64,000 nucleotides of DNA, taken from NCBI GenBank assembly GCA_037974965.1, contig JBBPFI010000007.1, positions 1,302,001-1,366,000 on the forward strand, in the 5' to 3' direction. This stretch comes from Dacryopinax spathularia (lineage: Eukaryota; Basidiomycota; Dacrymycetes; Dacrymycetales; Dacrymycetaceae). This document shows, in pieces, positions 45,432-57,379 of this stretch (its first letter is position 1; the number at the start of each line of letters is the position of its first letter). The translations under genes and the position numbers were made by a program. Below the pieces are notes generated by a model. That model was not told where the DNA came from. It was given only the letters and a program-made list of their open reading frames with translations, and searched no databases.

Positions 45432-47075
45432 ATGGGAAAGGCTCAGAGGAAACCGAACACACGTCGTAAGAGGAGCTCGTCCATGACTTCTGTGAGCAGC
45501 ATCCGAGGTTTGTTGGCATGGACCTAATGCGGCTGATCACCGTTTCTAGGTGTATAAGGAACGTCTCAAAGACCTCCAAGGTTTCGCGGCCGACCGACCC
45601 GCTAAGGTAGCTGCTGTCGATCCTACCATCCCATATCGTCCACTTTCCAAAGCCTGTCTCGACCGGACTCGAAGTCCTGCCAATGCGGAGAAGCGACTTG
45701 CCCGCACCCTCTACCGATACTACGAGCAGATGGTCAAGCATACCCAAACTTATAGAGCCAACTTCCCCCTCCAGCAGCTGAAGAATCGTCAACTGGCCTC
45801 CGAGTCTCTACTTGCGAAGGCTAAGCGACAGATTGCAGCCCTTGATGAGCAGCCGGCGATTGCCCAGTCAGCAGTGTACACGGATTGCGACGGCAAACTG
45901 CTTCTAGTGTATTTTGCAAGGAGATTGGTCAGTCTGGTGGCCTGTTTCATCGTCTGCCATGAACTCACCGCCATGCAGCAGACCGATGATTTGGAGAAGG
46001 AAGGAGTCCCACTGTACAAGCAGTACGAAGGCAGAACAGAGGATGACATCGAAAGAAAGGAGTTGGCAGGGTTCCATGTTTATAGGGATGGGCTAAGCGT
46101 GAGTGATCTTGTTCTTGGAGATTGTGCCGGCCATTGTGACCAGGATACTGGCCAGGTCGAGGAGCAGTTCAATTATCATCGGGCAGTTCAGGACTATCGG
46201 GCTCGTGTCCATCCCAACTTCCCTAAAGGGGACTCTCGACACCGCGACGACATGCCGTGGATGGTTTATCAGGACGCAGGGAATCGGGAAGGCATGTGGG
46301 AAGGGGCGGGATCCGACTCTGAGTTACATATGGAACCAACCGGGGTCTCTCACTTAATGCATGCATGGCCTGAGCAAGGTCATCCCAATAAGGTGAGCAC
46401 CCAACTGTATTGTCATTATCATAGGCTTCCTAACAAGAGAGCCGGGCTGTTTCAGGTACCGGGTATATCGAAGGACATGCGGGGGGAAACGAATGAAGGG
46501 GCTCGAGCCGTTGCCCAGTTCTTCCTGAACACGAAAAGCGTTGCACTGCGCCTGGCAATGATGTTCAAAGCCACTTGGCCTGCCGCATATGAACGCTACC
46601 AAGCAGCATTTGAAGCTGGTCGGTGGCATGTCCAAGATCCTGGCCCATGGCTGGGCAGGGCAATCGTCTATAAGCTGCAAGTCGCCTTGCATGCAGATCG
46701 CCAAGACGGGACCAAGGAACAGGACGATTTTGATGGACCTACGGCTTGCTTCTGCGTGGGTCGATTCAAGGGGGGTGCGGCGTACTATCCTGACTTGAAT
46801 GCCAAGTTTCTGTAAGGTCCTTCCTCCGCTCAAGGCTTTGTCTCACATTCTTCAACAGGTACAGACCTGGTGAAGTCATTCTTTGTCTTGCGGCTTTCCT
46901 GCTGCATGAAATCGGGGACTGGGAGCCGGAGATAGGGGTGAGGGACGGTTTAACTCCAGGGAGGATTGGTAACGTCTTCTTCTCCCCTGTCTCCTGCGTG
47001 AAGCTATTATGGGATAAGGAGGCTGGCTGGCTACATAACACATCGGGAGGGGGGTATGCCCAGGTAAAGATGTGA
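45432..47075 (+). CDS. TET/JBP-like 2OG-Fe(II) dioxygenase (putative DNA base oxidase)
   Basis: Model: 45432-45491, 45550-45927, 45979-46098, 46156-46392, 46456-46811, 46859-47075 (455 aa). It starts with a short basic leader (MGKAQRKPNTRRKR). The catalytic half has VPGISKDMRGETNEG, LGRAIVYKLQVALHADRQD with the H-x-D iron pair, CFCVGRFKGGAAYYPDL, YRPGEVILCLAAFLLHEIG with the distal histidine, and LTPGRIGNVFF whose arginine fits the 2-oxoglutarate site. This order is characteristic of the fungal TET/JBP family, which is greatly expanded in basidiomycetes and known to travel with transposons. The family oxidises 5-methylcytosine or thymine in DNA. Three introns are multiples of three, so their exact use needs RNA support. 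The most 5' exon is the least certain. Confidence 0.75.
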
Positions 47076-47382
47076 AGGAGACCACCGGGGGAGGGACCTG
47101 TGTAGATAGCCAGGCGCGTATCAAGATAGATCAGATGTCGGGTTTGAGGCGCCTGTTTCCCCGTAAGACCCGGTAGTGTAGCGCGATACGTGTTGATAAC
47201 GGAAGCATCAATCGAAGTTGATGGAAGTGGTTCTGCCGACCCACCTGCCCAAAGAAGGGGATACCGTTCCAGGCGACGGTGGACCAGGGGAGGGGACGGG
47301 ACGAATTGTGTGGTGAAAAAAGCTGGGATGAGTCAACAAGGGGATGCCAGTCTTCCTTTTCCATTTTCATTCCTCTCCCACC

Positions 47383-49790
47383 ATGCCTTCGTCTCCTACT
47401 CATGGGAAGGCCGCATGTGACGATCTCTTCTCCTGTGGCATGCATTTGCGAACAAGGACTCTTCCCCCTCCCAGCCTTCTACCGGTCAGAGGAACTGGGC
47501 GCCGTGGCAAAGGTCGAAAGCTTTTGCAGAGTGGCGCTGGGGCCAACGAAGGGCAGGGAAAAGCGCAAGTCAGCGCAAAGTCAGCGCTTGGGAATGTGGT
47601 TGATGTGACCCTGCCCCACCAGGGTGGCATGAGCACGGAGGGTCAGCATCAAGAAGAGGTAAGCATTCTTCTCGTCAAGGGATGCCAGGTAGCCACAGTC
47701 AGACTGATGGCCATGGCTAGGCTGAGATTGAGGCTCTGTTGCGCCTTTCACCGACCCAGCATGGCGGCATGGCACAGCAGGAGGGTGAATTGGCCTTGGG
47801 GAGTGTTTGTGTTCCACTGCAAGACCACCAACAGGCAAGTCTTTCTTCTTTCAGTTGACAAGCTTTGGGGCTTGATGACATGCGGCAGGTACCGGGAGCG
47901 GCCCCAGCTCGTCCCTCATCTCGGCCGTCCAAGCGACCTCCGGCTCACAGACCATCACACAGTCCAGACAGCCCTCGTAACCAAAGGCGGAAAATCCTTG
48001 CAGAGGCAGCTCAGAGACGGGTCGCCCGCCAAGCGTTAGAGCCCGAAGCAAACTCAGAGGGCACCACAATACTCCCCACAGCGGGCGAAACTGTGTACCT
48101 CATCGGGAGGCCAGTCGCAATGGTTGAACACGAGCTGAGCGGAGGATCAGCCGACACCGCTGTTGGAGAAGCCCCAGAGCAGGGGCGTCAGGACGGCAGG
48201 GAGGCAAGCCAGGAGACGCAGGGAGTCGAGCCAAACAGTTTGGAGCACGGTAAGTCCGCCAGACGCCATGTCCTGCAGAAGCTGCTTGACTTACTACAAA
48301 GGATGCATAGGCGCAACGCTGGCTACAAGGATGATGTCTCGCGATACTCCGGCATTGAAGAGCCCCGGGCTGAACGGGAACCTTCCCTTAATGGTCCCCG
48401 CCTCTGACATCACCAGGGTCGGGGCCCTGAGCCCGCCCACGCGGTATGTGACGGTCTTGCTCATCGTGCAAACATCAGGCAGCCCCAGCAAGCATTTGGT
48501 ACTGCAGAATATACCCCTTCCCTCCTCAGATGCCAATGAATACGACGGCGTCATTGTCCGAACCGAGCTCGGCGTTCTATGGCCTGCGGTGATGGCATCC
48601 ACCGAAGTGGACTGGAACCAGTATGCAACCCATCACCTATGGTTATCCCGCATTCCGGATTCGCTCAAGCAGCTCCATCTCAGCCAACTTGGCGGGTGGC
48701 ACCTGGCAAAGTTTGACCAGGTCTTAGAAAAGAAGGGCAAAGCTCTAGCAGCCAAGCTTACAAGTGCGGTGCCCAATGACCCTTCGGGGAAGTTAGCCCG
48801 GTTCTACGCTGCAAATGGACTGGCGCTCGACAGCAAGTTGTTTGTGCTGGAGCTTGTCTGTCTGAAGGTGAATTCCAGTATCTGTGCCCCAACCTCTGGC
48901 TGACAATTTTCCTTCAGCCATCACCCTACAGCGGTGCTGAACCCATTCCGTATGATCCGGCCTTGGAGATAGGGTCAGATCTTTCCAGCGACGAGTCTAC
49001 TTTGATTCTCTCCGATGCCTCATCAAGCAGCGATCCGGATGATGACAGGCAACTTTTGGAGCCAATTCCAGGACGTCATTCCCACACCCCGACTCTGAAC
49101 CTCAGGGCTCAAGAAGGCTTGCCGAGGGACAGGCAGATAGACCATCCGCCCGTGTCCCTGGGTCCAGCAGCCGCCTTACAAGTCAGGCGACATGATGAGA
49201 ATCACAACTTGCTGCCTGATCGCACAGGAGCAACCTCCATCACCCCGACTATCCATAACCTTCTCCAAAGCGAAGTGGAACGGATTTTAGGCTCTGGCTC
49301 TGGTCGGTGCATCTCCGTGGCTCGGACAGCACCCAAGAATCCCCAGAATCAGCCGGCTTACGTGCTGTACCAGCGCTGGGCCGCCGCACGGCTCATCCTA
49401 CAGAAACTCGGCCTCCTGGATAACTACACTGTGTCTATAAGAGGGCAGGAGATCCGATCTGCTGAAGTGACCCAGTGGCTGAACTTTGCCGATTCCACCT
49501 GGCGCCATAACAACGCGCGCTTCCGGACCCTTCAAATCGCACATGAACAGCTCCTGCAGGAAGAGGCACTTACGGACCGTGCCCAGGCTGCCCTTCAGGT
49601 CCTGGCCCATTTCACTAGCCAGGCAGTGGGGCAGAGTTCTCCACCCAGAGAGGTGGAACGCCTCCGCATACCAGAACTCCTCAAGCTGGTCAACGAAGCT
49701 TTGCCAGATTCCGTGGCACTCAAGCAAGCTCAGAGCAGGGAGCGGTCAGCAGCTCAGAAAAAAGTAAAGTCCGCAATGAGAGGGCGCTGA
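47383..49790 (+). CDS. Unrecognised 726-aa protein
   Basis: Spliced model: 47383-47658, 47721-47834, 47889-48249, 48311-48867, 48918-49790, with consistent phases. The second intron begins GCAAGT, a GC-AG intron. The first third is basic and Pro/Arg-rich (SSRPSKRPPAHRPSH), nuclear-like. The middle (RYVTVLLIVQTSGSPSKHLV onwards) looks like a folded domain. Then there is an acidic Ser/Asp linker (SSDESTLILSDASSSSDPDD) and a helical C-terminus ending AQKKVKSAMRGR. I do not recognise any family. Co-orientation and short spacing place it with the TET/JBP-like and F-box genes. Confidence 0.6.
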
Positions 49791-50077
49791 GAAAGGATGG
49801 TTGGTAGCAAAAGATCGAAACATGTTTCCTTCCATGCTGTCATCCTCCCAAACTCATGTATACAGCAATATAACCCCCTGATTCCCTAAGCAGCGAGGGT
49901 GACAAGCGGGCCGTCCCCTGGGGTATGACGGATGAAGGGTCTACCTGCCCCTTGCTTCCGCTGGAAGTGAGGTGGCGCTACGAGAACGTCATCCGTCATA
50001 TGCCAGTGGGCTCCTGTAGTATTAATGGTCTTATGATTTCGCAAGCTGGCTTCAGTCCCATCCCTTAATCCTGCCAT

Positions 50078-52395
50078 ATGCAAAGCAAGACTCAGACCAC
50101 AGCTCCTGCACCCAAGATGAACCACTGGCTACAGATGGCCAGAGGACACCATCCAAATATTACTGCCAAGCTTTTTGTTCTACCTACAGAACTCTGGTGG
50201 ATGATATGTGATAAGCTGCAGTTGGCAGACCTCCTCAGAGTATCCCAAGTTCGTTCAGTTTCCCCTCCTCCAGCACAGATTGATCTGATAGTTGCTCTAG
50301 GTCAACCGCCGACTCCGTTCACTAGCACGGGATCCCATCTTAGCCCGGTTCAAGCAACTCGCTGCTCAAGGCGTCCTACCTCTCCCGGCTTATGGCCTTC
50401 CTCTGAGTGCAATGAGCGACTTCCAGCTCCATGAGCATGCCTGGCAGATGACACGGGCCTGGTCGAGACTTGCGCCGCCGCAGGATGGGTCCTGCTCTCG
50501 GTTGCTTGCCAGCTCCATTTCGTTGGAGGGAGAGCAGGTTGAGTGGTGCCGCATGCTTCGTGGGATTCTATTCATCGGAACTCGACAAGGCGAAGTCTGG
50601 TGCTTCAAATACAGAGGAAAAGAAGCAGAACTCCTCATGCGCATCCCAGTGCGCCCGAATGGCCATATTCCTAGGCCAGTTGTCGCCGAAGGCATGCTCC
50701 TTGTCGAGGCGCAAGACGGAACTCACTTTGATCTCCTTTTCGAGATGGTGCCGCAAACAAAGAGCATCGAGGCTGCCGTCACGGAGGTCTTGGCAATCAA
50801 CATATCCGGACACTCAGTCGAAATCACCAGAAACCTCCTCATGTGCCGCAGCAGCGGCGTGATAGCCTTCACTTCCAGCTGGATATGCGCTACGAAATGG
50901 AACGGACAACCCCGCATGCATCTTTACCAGTGGAAAGAGCTGTGGATGGTAGACCTAGATGTTCCTGCCATGGTATGAAAACCTGCTGCCCTTATCCCAG
51001 CCTAGAGGCTAACCCGCGGAACAGTGTACCCCCTTGGCCGCCGCATTTCTGCACCAGTATCTGGTAGTGATCATGGACAGGTGCATATTGGTTTATGAGA
51101 TGCAGCCTCTCCAAGAAGAAGGGCATCCAGCAACCGATGTGTCTGACCGCATGGAGAAGAAACAAGTCCCTGAGCTACATCAAGAAGGACCTCCGCGCCA
51201 CACCCGAAAGGCACCGCACATTGTGCAGTTACCGCACCTGCTCTGGCAGGCCACCGTGTGGGATCAGCAAGCTGCTGCTTCGTTCTCAAAACACCAGCCC
51301 AACCAAGCCCCGGGAGGAACCGGAGATAAGGATGTCAGCATCTCAGTAGGAGTCCTGGGACGGACCCGACTCGGCATACAGGAATTACAAGTAACGATCC
51401 GAATGACCACATCTGGGGTCCAGGTTGATCTGGGCATGCGAACAGTGTTCCACATTCCTGATGAGGAGAGGATTTGCGGTCTGACCGTGGGCCGCTCTGG
51501 TCTTGATGCCTTTTGGACGCAGGGAGGCGCTCTGGTCCGGGCCGTTTGCTCATCAACCAAGCGTATGTGGCAGCATGGCATAATATGGCATGCCCATGAT
51601 GACCTCACGCACGCCCGCCCTTTGGCGTTCGACGACGTGTGCCCTGCTCTTGTCCTTGGGGCGCCTGGGGCCACTCGCTTGGTTCTCCTCCTTGCGGCAA
51701 GCGGGAACAGCGTTCAACGGAGTTTCGGAGCTACTCCGCAGCAGGACTATCTTCCTGTTGTGGAGGATCTGAGGCAATGCGAGGTACCTCGTCACTGGTC
51801 CATACCCCAATTGCAAGGTGTTTTGGTAAGTCCCATCAGTCGAAAGGCGATTTGATTCTCACTTGTTTTGTAGATGGAGATGCGAGATCGGCGCATTCAA
51901 AGGCAATTGCCCCAGTTGGGCAAGACTTGGAAGGAATCCTGCCCAACAAAACTACCTTCTGAGTACATGGCGCTAGAGAAGATGGAGTCCAGATGGAGGT
52001 CCTATCCGCAAGGTTACCTTCACCTGGCTATCCGGGGTCTCCACTTCCCGGCTGGGGCCCAGCCAATTGTCCTTGGCCCGCCCGACGAGCTCCTCTTCTA
52101 TCTACCTGGTTACGGGTACTTGGCTTTCATCGAGGTAGGGTTGGATGACAGAGAGTACGCCTGGTTCGGTTGGAGGACATCGCTTCCTCTTCCTGATTTC
52201 TTGGAGAGCCGTAGAAGGAACTCCATACCAATAGTGAGGCCATCCTGCCATTGCTGCGCAATTGATTGGGACGCGTTGGGGGAGGATCGAACGTGGCATG
52301 AAGACTGGGAGATGGCCTGGCAGGGGCTGCAGGAGAAGGGAAACTCAGTATCTTTTGTGGCCGTGGGATGTTTGCGTCGTTTGGGGGCGCTCTGA
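50078..52395 (+). CDS. F-box protein
   Basis: Spliced model: 50078-50248, 50301-50972, 51025-51825, 51874-52395 (721 aa, phases consistent). Residues about 30-60 are a clear F-box, FVLPTELWWMICDKLQLADL followed by LRVSQVNRRLR across the first intron. F-box proteins dock on Skp1 and present substrates to an SCF ubiquitin ligase. The long C-terminal part has alternating hydrophobic strands (GILFIGTRQGEVWCF, YLVVIMDRCILVYEM) that suggest a beta-propeller or similar substrate-binding fold, though no WD motif is seen. In its setting beside an integrase and a HECT-like ligase, it may recruit a host protein for degradation. That is inference. Confidence 0.7.
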
Positions 52396-52563
52396 TTGGG
52401 GACCGTTATTCCGAAATTGAGCATTATTGTACCAGTTAATTAGCACAGTGAATGGCAATCCTCTAAAGATGGACTCTGCAACATCGATGATCATTAAGCG
52501 GACTGAGGGCTACAGCACTGGATCACAGGCTACACCAAAGGCCCATGCCCGGAACTTGATAGG

Positions 52564-54270
52564 TCATTCAAAACCAACGCCGAGCTCTTCAGCAACCTGG
52601 TCTATGGAGAACTCTGCAATCTTCTCCCATTGACCTTTGACCAGCTGGAAAAACTGATGGTTGTGCGAGTCTGCAAATTGATTTCGAGCCCATGTGAGAG
52701 TTAGCAGGCAGAGCAGACAAAGTCGAACCGTGGCACTTTTCAGGAAGTCCTCGATATGGCTTTCATCCAGATGAGGCCTGGACCGGGGGAACCACCGTGG
52801 GGCATCAACAATGTCTGAAAAACGGGGGCCAATCGCCGCTGCAGCTTTCACGTTGCAGGTGGCAAAGTGAAAGCTGCTGCCCTCGGGTAGCTCATGAGGG
52901 GGGTCCTTGAGGATGTTTGCAACCCTGCTAAGGAGTAAGTGCCAAGAGAATGAGTGATTCTTTTTGGATGTCACTTACATGATCCAGTTGGAAGTCTCAG
53001 CGCAGTGCGCCTCGAGGATGCCCTTGCCCAACTGTGAGAGGCCCAACAGCTCCGTCTGGTCATAAGGTCGCGTGTTCTCCATACTCCTTGGCCAGAAATC
53101 AGGATTGCCCCCAACCCTCGCCTCTATGGCGTCACGAATTAGAGTGAGACGATTGAGGCCGCCCCCAAGCGCGGCATTGAGAGTGTGCCTTAACACGGTC
53201 CTTGCCATAGGCTTAGGACGCCTGGATGTTGCCGGCGCGCCCTGATTGACTGACGGGCTGATGGTAGTGCCTGCTCCCACCTGATACGGTTCGCCAGCAT
53301 GACGGAGAGGGCGATTTCCGAACCAAGAACTTGGACCGTGGGAGTTTGGCGCCAAGGTGGGTTGGGTGGGTTGGTCAGGGTCGGTAGGAGACGCTGCCGA
53401 TCCAGCCGTGATCGCGCCAGGTCCATCGCCCACGATATCCGAATCCGGGTCTTCCCCCGCAGCTTGCACCATATGGACCCTCAGGCTCTGGTCAGAGCCG
53501 GCCCGACGGCCCAAAGGGCTCCGACGTCTGGGTTTGGCGATAACCATAACATTGAGCATGCGCGGGACGTCGTCTCGGTGTGGACGAGGAGAAAATCGCA
53601 CGAAAAGCCGACAGGTGACCATCATTGAGAGATAGAGCTCGTTCCAGCTCTTCACCGTGAACAGAGAGGATATGAGCAGAGCTGGTGCAAGCGTAAGTAG
53701 GAATAAAAGTCCACCGGACATGGACTTACCGAGAGCGGTGTAGAAGTTCGTCACCAGGAGGACATCGTACTTGGTAACGATGATTTCGTCTTCCAATTCC
53801 CTGTTTGCCTTGCCGGTGACTGGAATCTCCTTCATGCTGTTGTGCAAATCCTTGAATTTAGAATCGCACGCTTTCGCTTGTGCCATGGTGTAATAAGGGA
53901 TGCCAGGAATGACACCTTCGTAGTTCTCGCTGTCACAGAGTCAGTTCCAAGCCAGGGCTAGGACAGGATGGGAGAGGAGGGAAGTAGATGGCGTACCTAG
54001 CCAGATACATGAGCGGAAGCTCGACATGATTTCGGAAGACTGTCCACAAGGCATCCCGGGGACCTATGTGCATGCGAAAAAACTCCAGAATCTAGGAAAC
54101 AATGTGAGTATAACATAGCATGCTGGGGGCTACAGACATACCCTACTGGCCGGCCAAGCATCCAAATTCAACAGATCGCGGGCAGTGAGCTCCCTGTGGG
54201 CCCAGTACAGGCGTCCCACTCGCTGGAGGAAGCCCCCCGGTCGTCTGTCGTCATCAGGAAGACGGAGCAT
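52564..54270 (-). CDS. Unrecognised minus-strand 496-aa protein
   Basis: Minus-strand model: 54270-54142, 54091-53997, 53929-53730, 53681-52979, 52927-52564, phases consistent. It begins MLRLPDDDRRPGGFLQRVGR, then LEFFRMHIGPRDALWTVF and ENYEGVIPGIPYY. The middle holds a hydrophobic stretch (ALLISSLFTV) and a disordered Pro/Ser/Gly linker, the end is helical (FLKSATVRLCLLCLLTLTW). The third intron (48 nt) can also be read in frame. If kept, it lengthens the hydrophobic stretch into a possible TM helix. It is the only gene of the block on this strand and converges on the F-box gene. No family recognised. A perfect palindrome lies about 190 nt upstream of its ATG. Confidence 0.55.
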
Positions 54271-54458
54271 AATGATGGAACGAACCACACCGCAGAGGGT
54301 GGTTCCAAGGATGGGAGACGCAGCTGAGGAGACCTTGATCAAGGGGTTGGAAAAGGGAAGGGAAAGCTGAGGGCAGAGAGAATGGGGCGGAACTGGAGGG
54401 GCAATGAATGACTTCGGAGGAGGGCGAGGTAGAGTCGACCAAGGGACCCTTACCGCTA

Positions 54459-54498
54459 TTTGCTTCCGGGCCAAACTCGAGTTTGGCCCGGAAGCAAA
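54459..54498. promoter_or_regulatory. Perfect 40-bp palindrome centred on CTCGAG
   Basis: Left half TTTGCTTCCGGGCCAAACTC is followed directly by its exact reverse complement. The central 16 bp are the same as in the array at 39785-40000, and the shared block extends to TTCCGGGCCAAACTCGAGTT. It lies upstream of the minus-strand gene (ATG 54270) and upstream of the plus-strand gene at 55137, so it could serve a divergent promoter. Confidence 0.85.
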
Positions 54499-54499
54499 G

Positions 54500-55136
54500 A
54501 GCCACTCGGCTCCGACCGGACTCCGCGGTCCTAGTCCATTGTCGAGGGTCCAGCCAACATGACAATGACTTGTTTCGCTTCTTCTTCGCTTCCCACGCCC
54601 TCTGACTCACATCAAAGTGGTTTCTTCTCCTATTTCTGCCAAAAATAGACGAACCTACCTCCTTTTTCGGTGAGTTCCCGTGGAAACTCGCCACAAACAA
54701 CTGAAGAATGACTAGGGCCGTTAGGAGCGCATACACGAGCATTTCGGAGGTCCGTGCATGCCCCACTGACTTATTTAAACTGACTGCAGCCAGAGTCCGC
54801 CGCATACATCTTGCTTCTCACCGTCCACTTCCTACCTAACCGCCACTATCAATCCTCTACAAACGCTTCTTGTCTAGCCAACTCCCCCTTGCCTCTACCC
54901 AACGCTGGCTTCTCAGCTTGTCGAACTGTGTCTCCTGGTGACTGAACTCGCCGTGCTCACTGTCGACCTCATCCTGGTCATTGCCAACCAAGTGGAGTCC
55001 CAGAAGAAGGCTTCTCGCTTGACCATCCGCCTCTTCCGACTACTCGAGAACCTTGTGCTTGTTCTTGATCTTCTCGTCCCTGTCATCGAAGAAAGGTCCT
55101 TTCTTTAAACTTCCTGTGCGCATATATCCCACGAAA
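54500..55136. other. Divergent intergenic region
   Basis: A stretch at about 54930-55100 is open in one plus frame without an ATG (DLILVIANQVESQKKASRLT), which might be an upstream exon of the next gene. No motif supports it. Confidence 0.3.
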
Positions 55137-56761
55137 ATGGCGACGAACCCTACCCTCAACCCTAATAAGAAGCGAAACATGGAGCTGGACGGCGACTACT
55201 CTGCCGCTGAAGAGCCCCTCGATCTTAAGTCCCTTCCTGACCTGTTGGCGGAGAAAAAGAAGCTGGCCGAAGGAGAAATCCCGGACGATCTCGAGGACAA
55301 TGACAAGAGATATTGGCCGATGAAGCTCACGTTCAAGGGAAAGTTCCTTCCTACCAGCGACAGGGCCAGGTTGGCGCCCCTGTGCAACCACATTAAGTGG
55401 GCGCAAGACATAACATCCAAGGACGGCCGTCGCTGCTGGGGTGAGTGGCTTTGTCTGGATCACTTGCGGTAGACGTTAACCTTTTCTTTCAGTCTGCCCG
55501 TGCCCTAAGGCGCAGAACGGCTGTGGAATGTTTGGTAAGTCATCTTGTCTCCCTCAAGAGGTTGGACCTGGCTGATCAGATGAGTTAGAGGATATGAAGG
55601 CGGCACGACTACGTTTGCATGGGGATCCGTCCTTTGTTCCCATGGAAGCCACTTATGGCCCGCTCGAAACACCAGATATCGACGTTCCCCTGTGGAATAT
55701 AAGCAAGGCAGTCCGGATCAATCCTATCAAGCTTCGCGAGCTCCAGGTGAAGGCAGTTGAGCAGAAGCAACGCGAGCTGCGAGATCTTCTGCGCAAGGAG
55801 GAGGAACGTAGGCAAAAGCTCGAGGCTGAGGAACAGGCCAAGGCTCGGTCTAAGGCTCGGACTCGGGCTGAGGCTGAGGCTCTGGCTCGGGCTGAGGCTG
55901 AGGCTGAGGCTCAGGAGCAGGCTTGGGCGGCTCGGGTTCGGGCTCAGGAGCAGGCTGAGGCTGAGGCTCGGGCTCGGGCTGAGGCTCAGGCTCGGGCTCA
56001 GGCTAAGGGTAAGGCTAAGGCTGTTTCTGTGCCCGAGAAGGATGTCCCGCAGAATAAGGCCAAGCCGAAGTATCCGCCCTTTGTGCCGCCCACGATCACC
56101 AATCGAGATGCCCTACAATTGGCAACTACATCGAGTTCTACGACCACCAAACGCACAAGTGGACAAGCAGGACTTACTGACAAGGACAAGGTGAAGAAGC
56201 AAAAGGTCAGTAATTAACTCTTTCCTTGTCCCAATATCCAGGCGCTGATGGGGGAACCAGAAGGCGGTGGGCGGGGCTATGGTTATCACGCAAGGAATGC
56301 AGACGACGGCCAGGAAGGACAAGGACAAGCTAAAGGTCCATTTCGCCGGACAAGCTGAGGTGCAGGGCTATTCTGATCAGGAGGAAGAACAGGAGGGTCA
56401 GGGAGACGTAGAAGAGGAAGAACAGGTTGTGGCAGCAAGCCTGGTCGTGGAGAGCGATGACTCCGATGAGAGTGACGAGGAAATGGACATTGAACTCCTC
56501 GAGGTGCGAGCGCTTTGCTTTGGTCAAGAACTCTACTGACTGGCGTGATGCTAGAATCCAGACGAGGCAGCAGAGGAGGCAAATGAGCTGTTGAAAAAGA
56601 CGGTCAAGCTCCTCGAAAAGTCGAACAGTCCTGACATGTTCCTGGATCACCTCCGTGGCGTCTTGAACCTCGATATCCGAAACATCAACCCTCATTGGCG
56701 AAGTAAGATGAGTCGCATTTTGGGAAAGGAGGAACATCGCTTTGCGGTTAAGGACAAGTGA
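55137..56761 (+). CDS. Lys/Glu/Ala-rich coiled-coil protein, unrecognised
   Basis: Model: 55137-55440, 55493-55534, 55580-56205, 56261-56503, 56555-56761 (473 aa, phases consistent). The N-terminal part has KRYWPMKLTFKGKFLP and a small cysteine patch (CWVCPCPKAQNGCGMF) across two introns. Residues about 170-270 form a long helix, first VEQKQRELRDLLRKEEERRQ, then an Ala/Glu/Arg repeat (ARAEAEAEAQEQ) encoded by a GCTGAGGCTCGG minisatellite. A basic segment, an acidic segment (EEEQEGQGDVEEEEQ) and a short helical end follow. A nuclear structural or adaptor role is possible. No family recognised. Confidence 0.6.
55840..56010 (+). repeat. GCTGAGGCTCGG minisatellite in the coding sequence
   Basis: Six-base-step repeats of GCTGAG, GCTCGG and GCTCAG encode alternating Ala with Glu, Arg or Gln in the coiled coil of the gene above. 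The Leu/Arg-rich ORF in another frame is its shadow. Confidence 0.9.
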
Positions 56762-56903
56762 CTACAGATTAATTGTATGTGGAATATGTTCTTCTCCCTG
56801 GGAATAACCTGCTCACACATTCTCTAGAAGTTCCCTCTCTCACTGAGCCAGCTTGGCCATGGTTCCTAACCATCATGCACCTCGGTAGAAGACTTGGCGC
56901 ATT

Positions 56904-57194
56904 CTCCCTCTTATCACTGCTTGTTTCCTTGCTCTTCTCATGATCCTGGTCTTGCTCCTTTTCATTCATAGGTTACCCCACATGCTCATTGTCTTGACTA
57001 TACTTTCATTGTCAATTGTACTACAGTGATACCTATCTCTCAGGCTGCATTGCCGCTTTTCCCCTCTTATCACTCACTGTTTTCTTGCTGTTCTCACAAT
57101 CCTGGTCTTGCTGCTTGTCATTAAAAGGTTACCCTACATGCTCATTGTCTGAACTATCCTTTTTCATTGTCAATTAAACTACTGCGATACCTAT
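56904..57194. repeat. Diverged tandem duplication of about 135 bp
   Basis: 56904-57036 and 57059-57194 share CTCTTATCACT, CCTGGTCTTGCT, GGTTACCC.ACATGCTCATT, CATTGTCAATT and GATACCTAT in the same order, with scattered differences. They lie 3' of the coiled-coil gene, in its 3' UTR or the right flank of the block. Confidence 0.85.
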
Positions 57195-57221
57195 AATGAC
57201 AATAACATTATCCCGCTTACG

Positions 57222-57250
57222 GAAAAAACAAAAAAAAAAAGGGGGGGGGA
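57222..57250. repeat. Poly-A then poly-G tract
   Basis: About 18 A (one C) followed by nine G. A homopolymer junction, possibly a slippage site. No poly-A-tailed element is recognisable beside it. Confidence 0.8.
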
Positions 57251-57379
57251 GGCTGTGCTTGTTTATGGGGACCCCAGAAAGTTCCCAAATTGACAATTAG
57301 AACGTGTAAAAAATGTTTTTGCCATGGAGGCAAAGAAGCTGGAGCGGAAGCAAGGGCCACATGGCTAGCTCCTGCCGCA

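Noticed and set aside
55757-56194. Leu/Arg-rich plus-strand ORF
   Set aside because: Frame-shadow of the Ala/Glu/Arg repeat in the coiled-coil gene.
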